Below, piece by piece: positions 9,080 through 16,991 of a stretch of 64,000 nt of DNA. A model generated the notes under the pieces. The model was not told the origin of the DNA. It did not search any database and saw only the letters and a program-made list of their open reading frames with translations. This stretch comes from Nonlabens ulvanivorans (lineage in GTDB: Bacteria > Bacteroidota > Bacteroidia > Flavobacteriales > Flavobacteriaceae), in the NCBI RefSeq assembly GCF_000732625.1, contig NZ_JPJI01000023.1, positions 1 through 64,000 of the forward strand, given 5' to 3'. How positions within the stretch are numbered: position 1 is the first letter of the stretch; every line of letters begins with the position of its first letter. The position numbers and the translations under genes are program-made.

Positions 9080-9183
9080 ATGCTCCTAAATAATAGACAT
9101 GGATCTGTAGACAGCGACGCGTATCGCTACGGTTTTAATGGTATGGAAAGGGATGATGAAGTAAAAGGTGAAGGGAATAGTTA
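8890..9183 (+). repeat. Upstream/core repeat of Rhs-tip cassette A (inverted copy at 13870-14157)
   Basis: About 190 non-coding bases plus the first ~100 coding bases of cassette A resemble, with scattered changes, the reverse complement of 13870-14157. Shared landmarks are a TATTTTGAAATAGA stretch, TATAAGGACAT, GTATTTTAAAATATTC, GTTCTTTTAAATAGATTTTAG and CCGTATGGGATGCTCC. The repeat is in opposite orientation to its partner. Confidence 0.8.
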
Positions 9184-10237
9184 CACTACTCTCTTCAGGC
9201 AGTATGATCCTAGGTTAGCTAGATGGAAAAGTATTGATCCAAAATCGGTAGCTTGGGATAGTCCATATTCATTTTCAAGAAATAGTGTTTTAGTTTTCAA
9301 TGACCCGTTAGGTGATTGTCCAGATGGAAATTGTGACGATAAAAAGACTCCTGGCGGCGGAAATATTTCAATTCCTAAAGGATCTGCAACAGTTACAAAT
9401 CCTTCGGATAATTCAGTTCATGTTTTTAAATATAGGGGTGTTAATTGGTATTATAACAATGACAGTGAAAATTACGAAACTATTTCTGGCTTAAATTATT
9501 CTGAAAAGTTTGCATTAGAATTAGATACAAGAAATAGATGGGAAATAGCACTTCAAAATAGATTGTCCGAGTTACTAGCAGCAAATCCACATAGAAAATT
9601 CCAAGCCTTACGTGGTAGTGATGGTATATTAATTGAATCCTATCCTAACAACGATCAGTATCCAGATACATTTTATGAGGATACAATATTATTTTCAGAT
9701 TACCCAGAGGTTGGTACTGGTGAATCTATGATCCCTTTTTGGGGCAGTGGAAAGTCAGCGATGTATAATATAGAAGATGGTGAATATGGTTGGGCAGCAA
9801 TAAATATTGGAATGGCAGTCTCAGATGTGTTTTTGATAAAGTCAATTGCTAAAGGAGGAATGTCAGGAGGGTTTAAAATAATGACTAAAAACTATAAAAA
9901 CTGGAGTAGTTATAGATCAATTTTAGGTCAAGAAGGTTTTGCAAATAGTGGACAACACGTTCATCATTGGTTGTTTTACAAAGGTGGTAAAAGCGGTTCT
10001 GGAACATGGTGGAAAATGAAAAACCAAATGTGGAATTTAACGCCTATGAGTCCTAGAATATGGAAAGGAAATATTTACTCAGGTAGAGCTATACATATGG
10101 CTATACATGGTAAAAGTAATGTTTTAAAATTAACACAATTTGAAAAGAGCTTTATGAAAGTACTTACTGCACCTAATTGGGCAAAAGCTTTTACTGGGTC
10201 TGTTGGTTTCAGGGGAATAAATGAATTTAAAGATTAA
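9080..10237 (+). CDS. Orphan Rhs-tip cassette A, candidate HNH-like nuclease toxin
   Basis: The protein begins [19 protein letters not shown] and continues with the Rhs-associated core ([13 protein letters not shown], then YDPRLARWKSIDP and DPLGD, residues about 30-75). The hundreds of YD repeats that precede this core in a full Rhs protein are missing. The upstream in-frame codons read SPYG after a stop, so the core homology continues 5' of the ATG. Residues about 210-260 (SMIPFWGSGKSAMYN to AVSDVFLIKS) look like a linker found in other Bacteroidetes Rhs toxins. The C-terminal region has GQHVHHWL, MWNLTPMS and AIHMAIHGK, a His/Asn/His arrangement recalling HNH-like Rhs nucleases. No obvious ribosome binding site is seen, so it may be a silent reserve module. 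Confidence 0.72.
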   Translation: MLLNNRHGSVDSDAYRYGFNGMERDDEVKGEGNSYTTLFRQYDPRLARWKSIDPKSVAWDSPYSFSRNSVLVFNDPLGDCPDGNCDDKKTPGGGNISIPKGSATVTNPSDNSVHVFKYRGVNWYYNNDSENYETISGLNYSEKFALELDTRNRWEIALQNRLSELLAANPHRKFQALRGSDGILIESYPNNDQYPDTFYEDTILFSDYPEVGTGESMIPFWGSGKSAMYNIEDGEYGWAAINIGMAVSDVFLIKSIAKGGMSGGFKIMTKNYKNWSSYRSILGQEGFANSGQHVHHWLFYKGGKSGSGTWWKMKNQMWNLTPMSPRIWKGNIYSGRAIHMAIHGKSNVLKLTQFEKSFMKVLTAPNWAKAFTGSVGFRGINEFKD

Positions 10238-10248
10238 AAGAGCTTATT

Positions 10249-10578
10249 ATGGCAAATAATTATCCTATTTGGTTGGTTCATGATGATTTATCATTCGTAG
10301 AAAAAATAGAATTACCACATCAACTCTATAATGTAACTTTACTATCAGTTAAGAAAAAATCTATGATAGGTTCTTTTATTGTTAAGAATAATTATGAAAT
10401 TAGTAAAATCGAAGAGTTAATAGATTTAGGAAATAAAAACAGTATCTGGATGTTTGAATTTTTTAATCCCCTTAGAAAAGTGCAGTATAAAACAACCTCA
10501 GTAAATAGTGATAACCCAATTTACAATAAGATTATAAACTTGGTAAAGAAGAACCCTGAAGGATCTGATTTGTTATAA
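10249..10578 (+). CDS. Candidate immunity protein for cassette A
   Basis: This 109-residue soluble protein starts 11 bases after toxin cassette A on the same strand, the usual place for the cognate immunity gene of a polymorphic toxin. I do not recognise the family. It has no signal peptide or membrane helix, which would fit neutralising a cytoplasmic (nuclease) toxin. The role rests on position and size only. Confidence 0.55.
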   Translation: MANNYPIWLVHDDLSFVEKIELPHQLYNVTLLSVKKKSMIGSFIVKNNYEISKIEELIDLGNKNSIWMFEFFNPLRKVQYKTTSVNSDNPIYNKIINLVKKNPEGSDLL

Positions 10579-10808
10579 TGGGTGGTGCAAACCGCAATAA
10601 CCGCGACAAAAGCGTTCCAAAGTTGGAACAAGTGGCGTAGACACTGGTGTTGTAATTATGTTTTTGATTCATACAGTTTCAATAAAAATAGTAGCTCTTT
10701 AATTTATTGAAAGAATAACATAGAAAGTCTTTACAGTGTTGTAAGGACTTTTTTTTGTGGAGTTAAAAACGAGAGTTTTTAACATTTTTCATTTCTACAA
10801 GTTGTTTT
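10579..10808. other. Hairpin-rich stretch after cassette A
   Basis: No gene is seen. There is a GTTCC/GGAAC hairpin at 10614-10629. A terminator-like hairpin lies near 10728-10758 (AGTCTTTACA/TGTAAGGACT followed by eight T). A perfect nine-base stem, GTTAAAAAC-gaga-GTTTTTAAC, is at 10762-10783. These probably end transcription from cassette A and insulate the neighbouring IS. Confidence 0.6.
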
Positions 10809-10810
10809 GG

Positions 10811-11591
10811 TTCTGTCGCATTAACTGAAGGAAAATATAAATTTGAGTTGACGTTTAAATTATGCAGCCAAGGAACAAAAAGTTTTAAAGGTAGAAGTTT
10901 TAGGATTCAAGATTTGATCCTTTCTTATCATATGTATTATTTCTATTCCTGCTAGTGTTCTTTGTGCTGATTCAAACTCTTTAAATCCTGTAGTGATTTT
11001 AACTCTCCGTTTTATGCTTCTATGATCTTGTTCTACAATGTTATTCAAGTATTTGACTCGCCGTATTTTCACTTTCTTAACACTGTGACTTCGTTTGTTC
11101 CAAGTCCTAATGCCGGCTGTATTAGCGCCACTCTTATCAATATTAATGATTCTAGGCTTACCATTATTCTTAATCGCTTTGTTTAAGAATTTTTGAGCAG
11201 ATCCCTTCATTCTCCTTTTGGTAAGTAAGAAATCAATGGTATTTCCTTGCTTATCAACTGCTCTGTATAGATACATATCTTTACCTCCTACTTTGATATA
11301 GGTCTCATCTAGTCTCCAACTGTCGGTTACCTGACGTTTACGACGGTTCATATTTTCTTCAATTTCTTTTGAAAACTTGAATACCCACCGTTGAACGGTA
11401 GAATGATCCACCTTGACTCCTCTGATAGACATTAACTCTTCAACATCTCGATAACTCAAACTAAATCTAAGTTTAAGGTAAACTGCTTGCTGTATTATGA
11501 TATGAGGATATCTATGACGGTGATACATATGCGTTAATTTTGAATCTCAAAACTAAGTATATTTGAAATGGTAAAAGTTAATGCGACAGAA
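10811..11591 (-). mobile_element. IS6-family insertion sequence
   Basis: The element is about 780 bases with one transposase on the minus strand. Terminal inverted repeats TTCTGTCGCATTAACT (10811-10826) and its complement (11576-11591) bound it. Size, inverted repeats and the DDE transposase fit IS6. No convincing 8-bp target duplication is seen (GTTGTTTTGG on the left, AAAAACACTT on the right), consistent with replicative cointegrate events or later rearrangement. The right end interrupts an XRE regulator gene. Confidence 0.85.
10860..11528 (-). CDS. IS6-family DDE transposase
   Basis: The 222 residues are close to the length of IS26-type transposases. The catalytic triad appears as D74 (WRLDETYIKVGG), D131 (IINIDKSGAN) and E166 (NNIVEQDHR). 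An N-terminal helix-turn-helix-like part (SYRDVEELMSIRGVKVDHSTVQRWV, about residues 25-49) is present. All catalytic residues are intact, so the element may be active. Confidence 0.92.
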   Translation of the reverse strand: MYHRHRYPHIIIQQAVYLKLRFSLSYRDVEELMSIRGVKVDHSTVQRWVFKFSKEIEENMNRRKRQVTDSWRLDETYIKVGGKDMYLYRAVDKQGNTIDFLLTKRRMKGSAQKFLNKAIKNNGKPRIINIDKSGANTAGIRTWNKRSHSVKKVKIRRVKYLNNIVEQDHRSIKRRVKITTGFKEFESAQRTLAGIEIIHMIRKDQILNPKTSTFKTFCSLAA

Positions 11592-11790
11592 AAAAACACT
11601 TGCTGTATCACTTGATTACCTTGTTTCTGAACAAGATAAATTAGAAGTTGTAGATGTAGATGTAGATGTAGATATGCTTAACCGCATGAAAGAGATACAA
11701 CGGCTTAATAATGATGGAAAATCGACTATTAATAAGATTATTGATGCTTTTATTAGAGATACTAAAACTAGAAAAGCATACGCTTCTTAA
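11581..11790 (+). pseudogene. C-terminal remnant of an XRE-type regulator truncated by the IS
   Basis: The frame opens in the terminal repeat of the IS, and host-derived sequence starts at about 11592. Translation gives TLAVSLDYLVSE, then MLNRMKEIQRL, and ends IIDAFIRDTKTRKAYAS. This is the typical tail of small Bacteroidetes Cro/CI-type HTH regulators, in which SLDYLV closes the helix-turn-helix domain. The DNA-binding part is missing and is not found on the other side of the IS. A GTAGAT hexamer repeated four times (about 11650-11674) encodes an expanded VDVDVDVD linker. A transcript could still arise from a promoter in the IS. Confidence 0.7.
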
Positions 11791-11802
11791 AACACAAAAA
11801 AA

Positions 11803-11819
11803 CCACCCATAAAAGGTGG
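11803..11819 (-). terminator. Weak bidirectional terminator
   Basis: The stem CCACC/GGTGG has a seven-base loop. On the minus strand it is followed by seven T, so it best serves transcripts coming from the right. Confidence 0.5.
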
Positions 11820-11849
11820 CTTATTTGTTACTATATTATCTATAAATAT

Positions 11850-12030
11850 TACTCACGCGTTGCAAACGCTATGCTTATTTACTCTCGTCACAGACGAGCG
11901 CGACGTGGAATTTTTAAAACAATAAAGTCCATACCTGTTGTACAAACTTTATTGTTCTTATTATTTTACTCATGCTCGGTACTAGTTAAAAACTAGCACT
12001 AGCGGTCGTTTATACTGGCGCCAGCAGGGG
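11850..12030. repeat. Cluster of palindromes in the island
   Basis: Successive inverted repeats include GCGTT-gca-AACGC, CTCGTC-aca-GACGAG, an 11-bp stem AACAATAAAGT/ACTTTATTGTT, CTAGTT-aaa-AACTAG and the perfect CTGGCGCCAG. The 10-mer GCGACGTGGA at 11900-11909 recurs at 14176-14185 upstream of cassette B. No gene is seen. These look like REP-like or recombination-associated elements. Confidence 0.6.
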
Positions 12031-12036
12031 ATAAAG

Positions 12037-12942
12037 TTAGTAATTCATAGTAAAATCACCTTTAATATCTTGATAATCTAAATTGTTAGTTCCTATCCAA
12101 TTATGATTGGATAAGAGGTATTTAATTTCCACTAATTCAAAGACAGTATCCACAGATGACTTTAGCTTATTAATGACAAAAAACGATTCATAATAATCAA
12201 ACTCTTTACGAGTTAAAAAATAAGAGCTTTCAAAATCCAACCTATTATTTTTATAAACCCTTAAAGACCTCAATTTGTTCTCATCACTCGTAATAAAAAT
12301 TGAAGGAAATAGGATTAAATCATGTTTATTAAGAAAACTAGAATCTATATGATTGATATAAGAACGGTTTTTGACTGTAAAGCTCTCAAATGGTTCTGTT
12401 TCATTAAAAAAACCTTCTTGATCTATTTTATAATACGAATACGTATTGTTACTAAGCTTAGCTGTTTGTATCTGGTTATTTAATATTCTCGAAGTTAACC
12501 CAATAAAAGAACCATTTAAATCATAATCCTGATAAACAGTTTGTTGATTCAAGAAAAGACCTTTTTCATCTGTTAAAATTAAATTTACCTTATTATGCGT
12601 TTTATATTGACTAGAGCCTATTGGAAATTTGATTAACACCAGATACCCGCGTAATGATTCCTTAATTTTTATATCATCACTAAGAAGGTGAAATTGAGCA
12701 AAACTAGGTTTTTCAAATGCAAGATTAATCTTATCAAATTGGTCGGTAGTAATAGATTTGATAAAATCATAATCCACCTCTTTATATTTATCAATATTTA
12801 CAAAAGTTAAATCATCTAAAATAACACAGAACTCATCTTGCGGTTGCTCTGGTAAATATTTAGCATTCATACTTAAATCAGTAATACCAATAAAAATTAG
12901 TAACAGCATTGGTAAACTAAACAAATTAATACTACTATTCAT
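12037..12942 (-). CDS. Candidate exported immunity protein for cassette B
   Basis: The start of this 301-residue protein overlaps the end of Rhs-tip cassette B by 8 bases, so the two are translationally coupled. The N-terminus (about residues 6-26) is a hydrophobic segment compatible with a signal peptide or membrane anchor, so the rest would be periplasmic. I recognise no family. Position argues for immunity, and a periplasmic location would suggest that the toxin acts outside the cytoplasm. At 301 residues it is large for an immunity protein, so an accessory role is possible. Confidence 0.5.
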   Translation of the reverse strand: MNSSINLFSLPMLLLIFIGITDLSMNAKYLPEQPQDEFCVILDDLTFVNIDKYKEVDYDFIKSITTDQFDKINLAFEKPSFAQFHLLSDDIKIKESLRGYLVLIKFPIGSSQYKTHNKVNLILTDEKGLFLNQQTVYQDYDLNGSFIGLTSRILNNQIQTAKLSNNTYSYYKIDQEGFFNETEPFESFTVKNRSYINHIDSSFLNKHDLILFPSIFITSDENKLRSLRVYKNNRLDFESSYFLTRKEFDYYESFFVINKLKSSVDTVFELVEIKYLLSNHNWIGTNNLDYQDIKGDFTMNY

Positions 12943-13966
12943 CTTTTTCTTTTTTTTCGTATCTCTCTTTTCGATCAGCTTTACGCTGTTCTATTATAGC
13001 TTCACGATTTTCATTATGTTGATCTGATTCAATTATTGTACCGCTATTAACATGCTCTACAGAGATTAATTTTTTTGTTGATTTTAATATCTCTATTTCT
13101 TGATCTGCTAATGATACATTTACATTCACCTCTATACCATTTATATTATTTGGATCATTGACTTGAAGTGGACTCATTAAAAAATCTACTTTATTAAGTA
13201 TTATTTCATAACCTTTACTTTCAAAGACTTCTTTTAAACCTTGTATAAAAGGTGATTCTATATTTTCTGCACTAATTGAAATTACCGTTTTCAAAGAATA
13301 CTCACTCAAAACAGAAGTTGTAGTATACTCTTTTGTAGCTTCAAATTCCTCACCTTCAAACGTGTAATTCGATGTAAGTTTATATGAAGTTGTATTTTGT
13401 TTATCCGAAATGTTTTTATAGAAATTTTCTTCCTTTTTAACTCGAGTAGAAGCAGCGTTGATTATCATATCTTGGCTTACATTTTCACCATAATATTCTT
13501 CTGTCAAAGAACTAGCATCTCCAACAATTAGTTGTGTAAATTTATTAAACGGGCTTACCTGTCGTATTTCAGTCTGTCCACCAAAATTCATAGCATGTGT
13601 GTTTCCAACGGACTGTTCTATCACACCCATTTTTATAAAAGGACTATATTCGACTTTAATGTCATATTCTACAGGTCTACCAGCACCTGTTCCTGCACGC
13701 TGTTGTTTAGAAACCGTAAACTCAAGACCTTCTAACTCAACTCCATCAATCACTCTATTCTCACTAAAGGCATAAGGGCTGTTATAAGAATACTGCCTGA
13801 ATAAAGGATCAACTGCAAAGAACCTCCCCAACCTAGGATCATGCATCCTATACTTATAGTTATAGGAGTTCCCTTCACCCTTGACTTCATCATCACGCTC
13901 TTGGCCTTGGAAACCGTAGCGATAGCTATCAGAATCCACACTTCCATGTCTATTATTTAGGAGCAT
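12935..13966 (-). CDS. Orphan Rhs-tip cassette B, unknown toxin domain
   Basis: The protein starts [32 protein letters not shown] and continues through [17 protein letters not shown] and [19 protein letters not shown], the conserved C-terminal edge of the Rhs core. The upstream repeats of a complete Rhs protein are absent. From about residue 85 the sequence is variable and unrecognised. It ends in a highly charged stretch rich in Glu, Lys and Arg (about residues 315-343). The core is nearly the same as in cassette C and differs from that of cassette A. The downstream gene overlaps it by 8 bases. No ribosome binding site is obvious, so expression as a free protein is uncertain. Confidence 0.65.
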   Translation of the reverse strand: MLLNNRHGSVDSDSYRYGFQGQERDDEVKGEGNSYNYKYRMHDPRLGRFFAVDPLFRQYSYNSPYAFSENRVIDGVELEGLEFTVSKQQRAGTGAGRPVEYDIKVEYSPFIKMGVIEQSVGNTHAMNFGGQTEIRQVSPFNKFTQLIVGDASSLTEEYYGENVSQDMIINAASTRVKKEENFYKNISDKQNTTSYKLTSNYTFEGEEFEATKEYTTTSVLSEYSLKTVISISAENIESPFIQGLKEVFESKGYEIILNKVDFLMSPLQVNDPNNINGIEVNVNVSLADQEIEILKSTKKLISVEHVNSGTIIESDQHNENREAIIEQRKADRKERYEKKEKDE

Positions 13967-13979
13967 CCCATACGGACTA
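13758..13979 (-). repeat. Rhs core repeat of cassette B (direct copy at 15303-15522)
   Basis: About 220 bases covering the core-coding start of cassette B are closely similar to the same part of cassette C in the same orientation. Recombination between them would swap or delete tips. Confidence 0.85.
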
Positions 13980-14157
13980 CACTAAAATCTATTTAAAAGA
14001 ACGATTTTCTCGCTTACGCGAAGACATAAAAATACAAGCTATTAAGGAAAAAACAACAAGAATATTTTAAAATATTCAATTCCCTTTAAATATTTCTAAC
14101 TACCTAAATATCAAAGATGTCCTTATAAGGAACATTCTATTTCAAAATACCCTCGTA
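13870..14157 (-). repeat. Upstream/core repeat of cassette B (inverted copy at 8890-9183)
   Basis: The non-coding leader of cassette B, with part of its core, resembles the leader of cassette A in opposite orientation. It holds a perfect 18-bp palindrome, GAATATTTTAAAATATTC, at 14060-14077, which is slightly imperfect in the A copy. TGCGACAGAA (an IS6-type end) is at 14189-14198 just outside. Confidence 0.8.
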
Positions 14158-14200
14158 GGTTGCAATGCACCCAGTGCGACGTGGATGTTGCGACAGAATC

Positions 14201-14425
14201 TTAACCTAATGTAACAGATAATAAGGCAATAAAAAGAATCCAAAACACGACCCCAATGAAAAAAGATTTATTTTCATTAACTAAGTTACCCTTATTATCT
14301 TTTTTCTTTAACACATCAAGCCACGTTATATTATTTCCTTTCATTTTAAAGTATAAAAATAAAATAAAGCTTCCTGTGTAAACACACAGAATCTGTTTTA
14401 TAAAGATTTCAAAAATTGTTTGCAT
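14201..14425 (-). CDS. Small two-helix membrane protein, candidate immunity for cassette C
   Basis: This 74-residue protein has two predicted membrane helices (about residues 8-27 and 53-71) joined by a charged loop (KKKDNKGNLVNENK). It lies 14 bases after cassette C on the same strand, where an immunity gene is expected. A membrane-located immunity protein would fit a toxin acting on or at the inner membrane. I recognise no family. The stop codon lies beside the IS6-type end sequence at 14189-14198, so a 3' truncation is possible. Confidence 0.5.
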   Translation of the reverse strand: MQTIFEIFIKQILCVYTGSFILFLYFKMKGNNITWLDVLKKKDNKGNLVNENKSFFIGVVFWILFIALLSVTLG

Positions 14426-14439
14426 TTCGATATTTATTT

Positions 14440-15510
14440 TTAACCTCCAGAGTTAGATTCTTCAATTTGATCATCCTTAGTAATTGGATTATTCCTTAAT
14501 TCCTGTGAGATAAATTCTGCAGCCGTACCTGATAATGTAGTAAATGTTTTACTAGTATTTAATCTGTTATCTAAAAACTGGCCTGCCGTATTGTATGCTC
14601 TATTAATTGCTCCTCTAGTAGCATGTGGTTGCCTTACTAAAGGTGTTCCTTTAAATCTTTGTAAAAAGTCTATTGCATTTAAACTTTTAAACGAGCCAAT
14701 TAATTTTGTCTGCCCTGCCAATGGTACTAATGTTGTAGAAAACTCAACTACTGGAGCATGATAATGAGGACTTCGATCTAAATTGGAAAACGCAGGCAAT
14801 CCAGTAAGCGGATTTTTGTGATTTTGACCTAATAAATCAAAGTCAAATACTTGTGCTGTAAGATAGAAATCGTTTGCGATATTATAAGCAAATTCTCCTA
14901 AAACTCCATTATTTTTCATTTTATAAGCCCAATTTTGCTCTGTCTGTGAAAAATTGAAATTTGGTGCTATTGTGGATGAATCAAAAGGCATATCTTCAAA
15001 ATGAGCTATATTTCTATATGTTGAAGAATTCATGATAAAATTATCAACTGCATCAGGTCCAACAATATAATCATCTTGATAACTACCATCATCAAAGGTA
15101 ATTCTAGCTCTCCAATAATCTCCTCCATTCTCAGTCGAAGAACTAACATGAATCAATCTATAATCACCTGCCATTTTACGATAATATGACTCTGTAAGTC
15201 CTGGAGGCACCACTGCTAATTCTAGTTTGGTTACACCAGAAGGTTTAGCATCGGGATCAAAAATCTCTAAACCTTCTAATTCTATTTTATCAATAGGGCG
15301 ATTTTCACTAAAGGCATAAGGGCTGTTCCATGGAAAACTATCTTGCAAAGGATCCACCGCAAAAAACCTACCTAATCTAGGATCATGCATCCTATACTTG
15401 TAATTATAACTATTCCCTTCACCCTTCACTTCATCATCACGCTCTTGGCCTTGGAAGCCGTAGCGATAGTTATCAGAATCCACACTTCCATGTCTATTAT
15501 TTAGGAGCAT
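14440..15510 (-). CDS. Orphan Rhs-tip cassette C, unknown toxin domain
   Basis: The protein begins [19 protein letters not shown] and carries the same core as cassette B (residues about 1-85). A separate variable region then runs to residue 356 with no motif I can assign. It includes a stretch [18 protein letters not shown] near residues 255-272 and a Ser/Gly end. The 5' codons before the ATG read KSPYSSYG after a stop, again showing core homology cut off upstream. The leader shares only GTTCTTTTAAATA and the last few bases with the leaders of A and B. A small membrane-protein gene follows. Confidence 0.65.
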   Translation of the reverse strand: MLLNNRHGSVDSDNYRYGFQGQERDDEVKGEGNSYNYKYRMHDPRLGRFFAVDPLQDSFPWNSPYAFSENRPIDKIELEGLEIFDPDAKPSGVTKLELAVVPPGLTESYYRKMAGDYRLIHVSSSTENGGDYWRARITFDDGSYQDDYIVGPDAVDNFIMNSSTYRNIAHFEDMPFDSSTIAPNFNFSQTEQNWAYKMKNNGVLGEFAYNIANDFYLTAQVFDFDLLGQNHKNPLTGLPAFSNLDRSPHYHAPVVEFSTTLVPLAGQTKLIGSFKSLNAIDFLQRFKGTPLVRQPHATRGAINRAYNTAGQFLDNRLNTSKTFTTLSGTAAEFISQELRNNPITKDDQIEESNSGG

Positions 15511-15522
15511 CCCATACGAACT
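15303..15522 (-). repeat. Rhs core repeat of cassette C (direct copy at 13758-13979)
   Basis: This is the same core-coding block as in cassette B and in the same orientation, with scattered synonymous-looking differences. Confidence 0.85.
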
Positions 15523-15833
15523 ATAAGGTGATTTTTAATTAGGCCTTGTATTTAAAAGAACGACAGTAGTTTTTAACTACACTCAAAAATAGCCTTTTTA
15601 ACCGAAAAAGCTATTTTTTCTTAACTTTTCAAAACGTCAGTCTTTTAATTCTGCACTAAACAAATGGATTGCCTATTTTTCCCTAAAACTTTAACTGTTG
15701 CTTTTGGTATGATTTCTAGGACGAAATTTCCTTTTACCATATCAACTTATTTTTAATGGATCATTCAAGATACTATACCTTTTGATTTTGAAATGATTAG
15801 TTCTATGTCTTCTTTCAAAAAGTTCGAAGTCTG
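15523..15833. other. Non-coding right part of the island
   Basis: No gene is seen. A hairpin at about 15585-15619 (AAAAATAGC, then CTTTTT/AAAAAG, then CTATTTTT) could stop transcripts from entering cassette C. GTTCTTTTAAATA, shared with the other cassette leaders, is at 15549-15561 on the minus strand. Confidence 0.5.
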
Positions 15834-15879
15834 TCCCTTAGCGCCCACAAAAGGTCTTCAGAAATGAAGACCTTTTTTT
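15834..15879 (+). repeat. Right direct repeat (attR-like)
   Basis: This is an exact 46-base copy of 8708-8753: the last 14 bases of tRNA-Val and its terminator, without the rest of the tRNA. It marks the right boundary of the island. A terminator hairpin (15849-15879) is included. Confidence 0.85.
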
Positions 15880-15962
15880 ATGCCTTTTTTTAATTTAAAG
15901 GGTTTCTACTTTAGGCGTTTTTAAAAAGCTAAAGATGTATTTTTACTGAAGATTTTTTATTC

Positions 15963-16991
15963 ATGAAGATATTAGTTACTGGTGGATTAGGTTTTATAGG
16001 CTCACACGTCGTTGTAGAGTTGCTTAATAGAGACTATGAGGTCGTTATAGTTGATAACCTTTCTAATTCATCGATCAGTGTGTTAGAAGGGATTCATACA
16101 ATTTGTAATAAGAAACCCGAATTTGAAAAACTGGACTTAAGAAATAAACAAGCGTTAAGCGATTTTTTTCTAAATCATCAAGATATAAGTGGAGTGATAC
16201 ATTTTGCCGCTTCTAAAGCTGTTGGTGAAAGTGTTCAGAATCCGTTATTGTATTATGAAAACAATATGAATACGTTAGTGTATCTATTGCAAGAGCTTCA
16301 AAAATTATCTAAACCCAATATTATATTTAGTTCTTCATGTACTGTTTATGGACAGGCAGATGTGTTACCTATTACAGAGTCTGCTCCAGTAAAACCTGCT
16401 GAATCTCCATATGGTAATACAAAGCAAGTAGGGGAAGAGATTATTGCCGATGTTTGTAAAATCGATTCTTCATTAAGCGCGATTGCTTTGCGTTACTTTA
16501 ATCCTATTGGGGCGCATCATTCTGGATTAATCGGTGAATTGCCGTTGGGAACGCCTCAAAACCTAGTTCCTTACATCACTCAAACAGCTATTGGTCAAAG
16601 AGAACAGCTCTCAATCTTTGGGAATGACTATCCTACAATTGATGGAACAGCTGTTCGTGATTATATTCACGTTATGGACCTAGCTATTGCGCATGTTGTT
16701 GCCTTAGAAAGGTTAATCAATAGTGAAGTCCTTACTAACTTTGAAACATTTAATATAGGAACGGGAACTGGGTCTTCTGTGTTAGAAGTGGTTAAGGCAT
16801 TTGAGAATGTTACTGGACAATCCCTTAATTATAAAATTGTAAATCGCAGAGATGGCGATGTAACTGCTGCTTATGCAGATACTACTAGGGCAAATAATGT
16901 GCTAGGTTGGAAATCACAATTTACCTTACAAGAAGCTCTTGCTAGTGCCTGGAAATGGCAGCAAACTGTAATGGGGATTAAAGAATACTAG
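15963..16991 (+). CDS. galE: UDP-glucose 4-epimerase
   Basis: GalE interconverts UDP-glucose and UDP-galactose with bound NAD+, feeding surface polysaccharide synthesis. It is an extended SDR. The Rossmann motif GGLGFIGSH is at residues 7-15, FAASKAV near 81, the serine region SSSCTVYG at 123-130, and the catalytic Tyr150 and Lys154 lie in YGNTK. The 342 residues are normal. It is the first host gene right of the island. Its 3' end overlaps the convergent GAF gene by 14 bases. Confidence 0.93.
   Translation: MKILVTGGLGFIGSHVVVELLNRDYEVVIVDNLSNSSISVLEGIHTICNKKPEFEKLDLRNKQALSDFFLNHQDISGVIHFAASKAVGESVQNPLLYYENNMNTLVYLLQELQKLSKPNIIFSSSCTVYGQADVLPITESAPVKPAESPYGNTKQVGEEIIADVCKIDSSLSAIALRYFNPIGAHHSGLIGELPLGTPQNLVPYITQTAIGQREQLSIFGNDYPTIDGTAVRDYIHVMDLAIAHVVALERLINSEVLTNFETFNIGTGTGSSVLEVVKAFENVTGQSLNYKIVNRRDGDVTAAYADTTRANNVLGWKSQFTLQEALASAWKWQQTVMGIKEY

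Noticed and set aside
10809-10810. GG as part of the left IS end
   Set aside because: The right end lacks the matching CC, so the repeat is taken to begin at TTCTG.
11643-11680. GTAGAT repeats as a separate minisatellite locus
   Set aside because: It is only four units and lies inside the regulator remnant, so it is treated as part of that feature.
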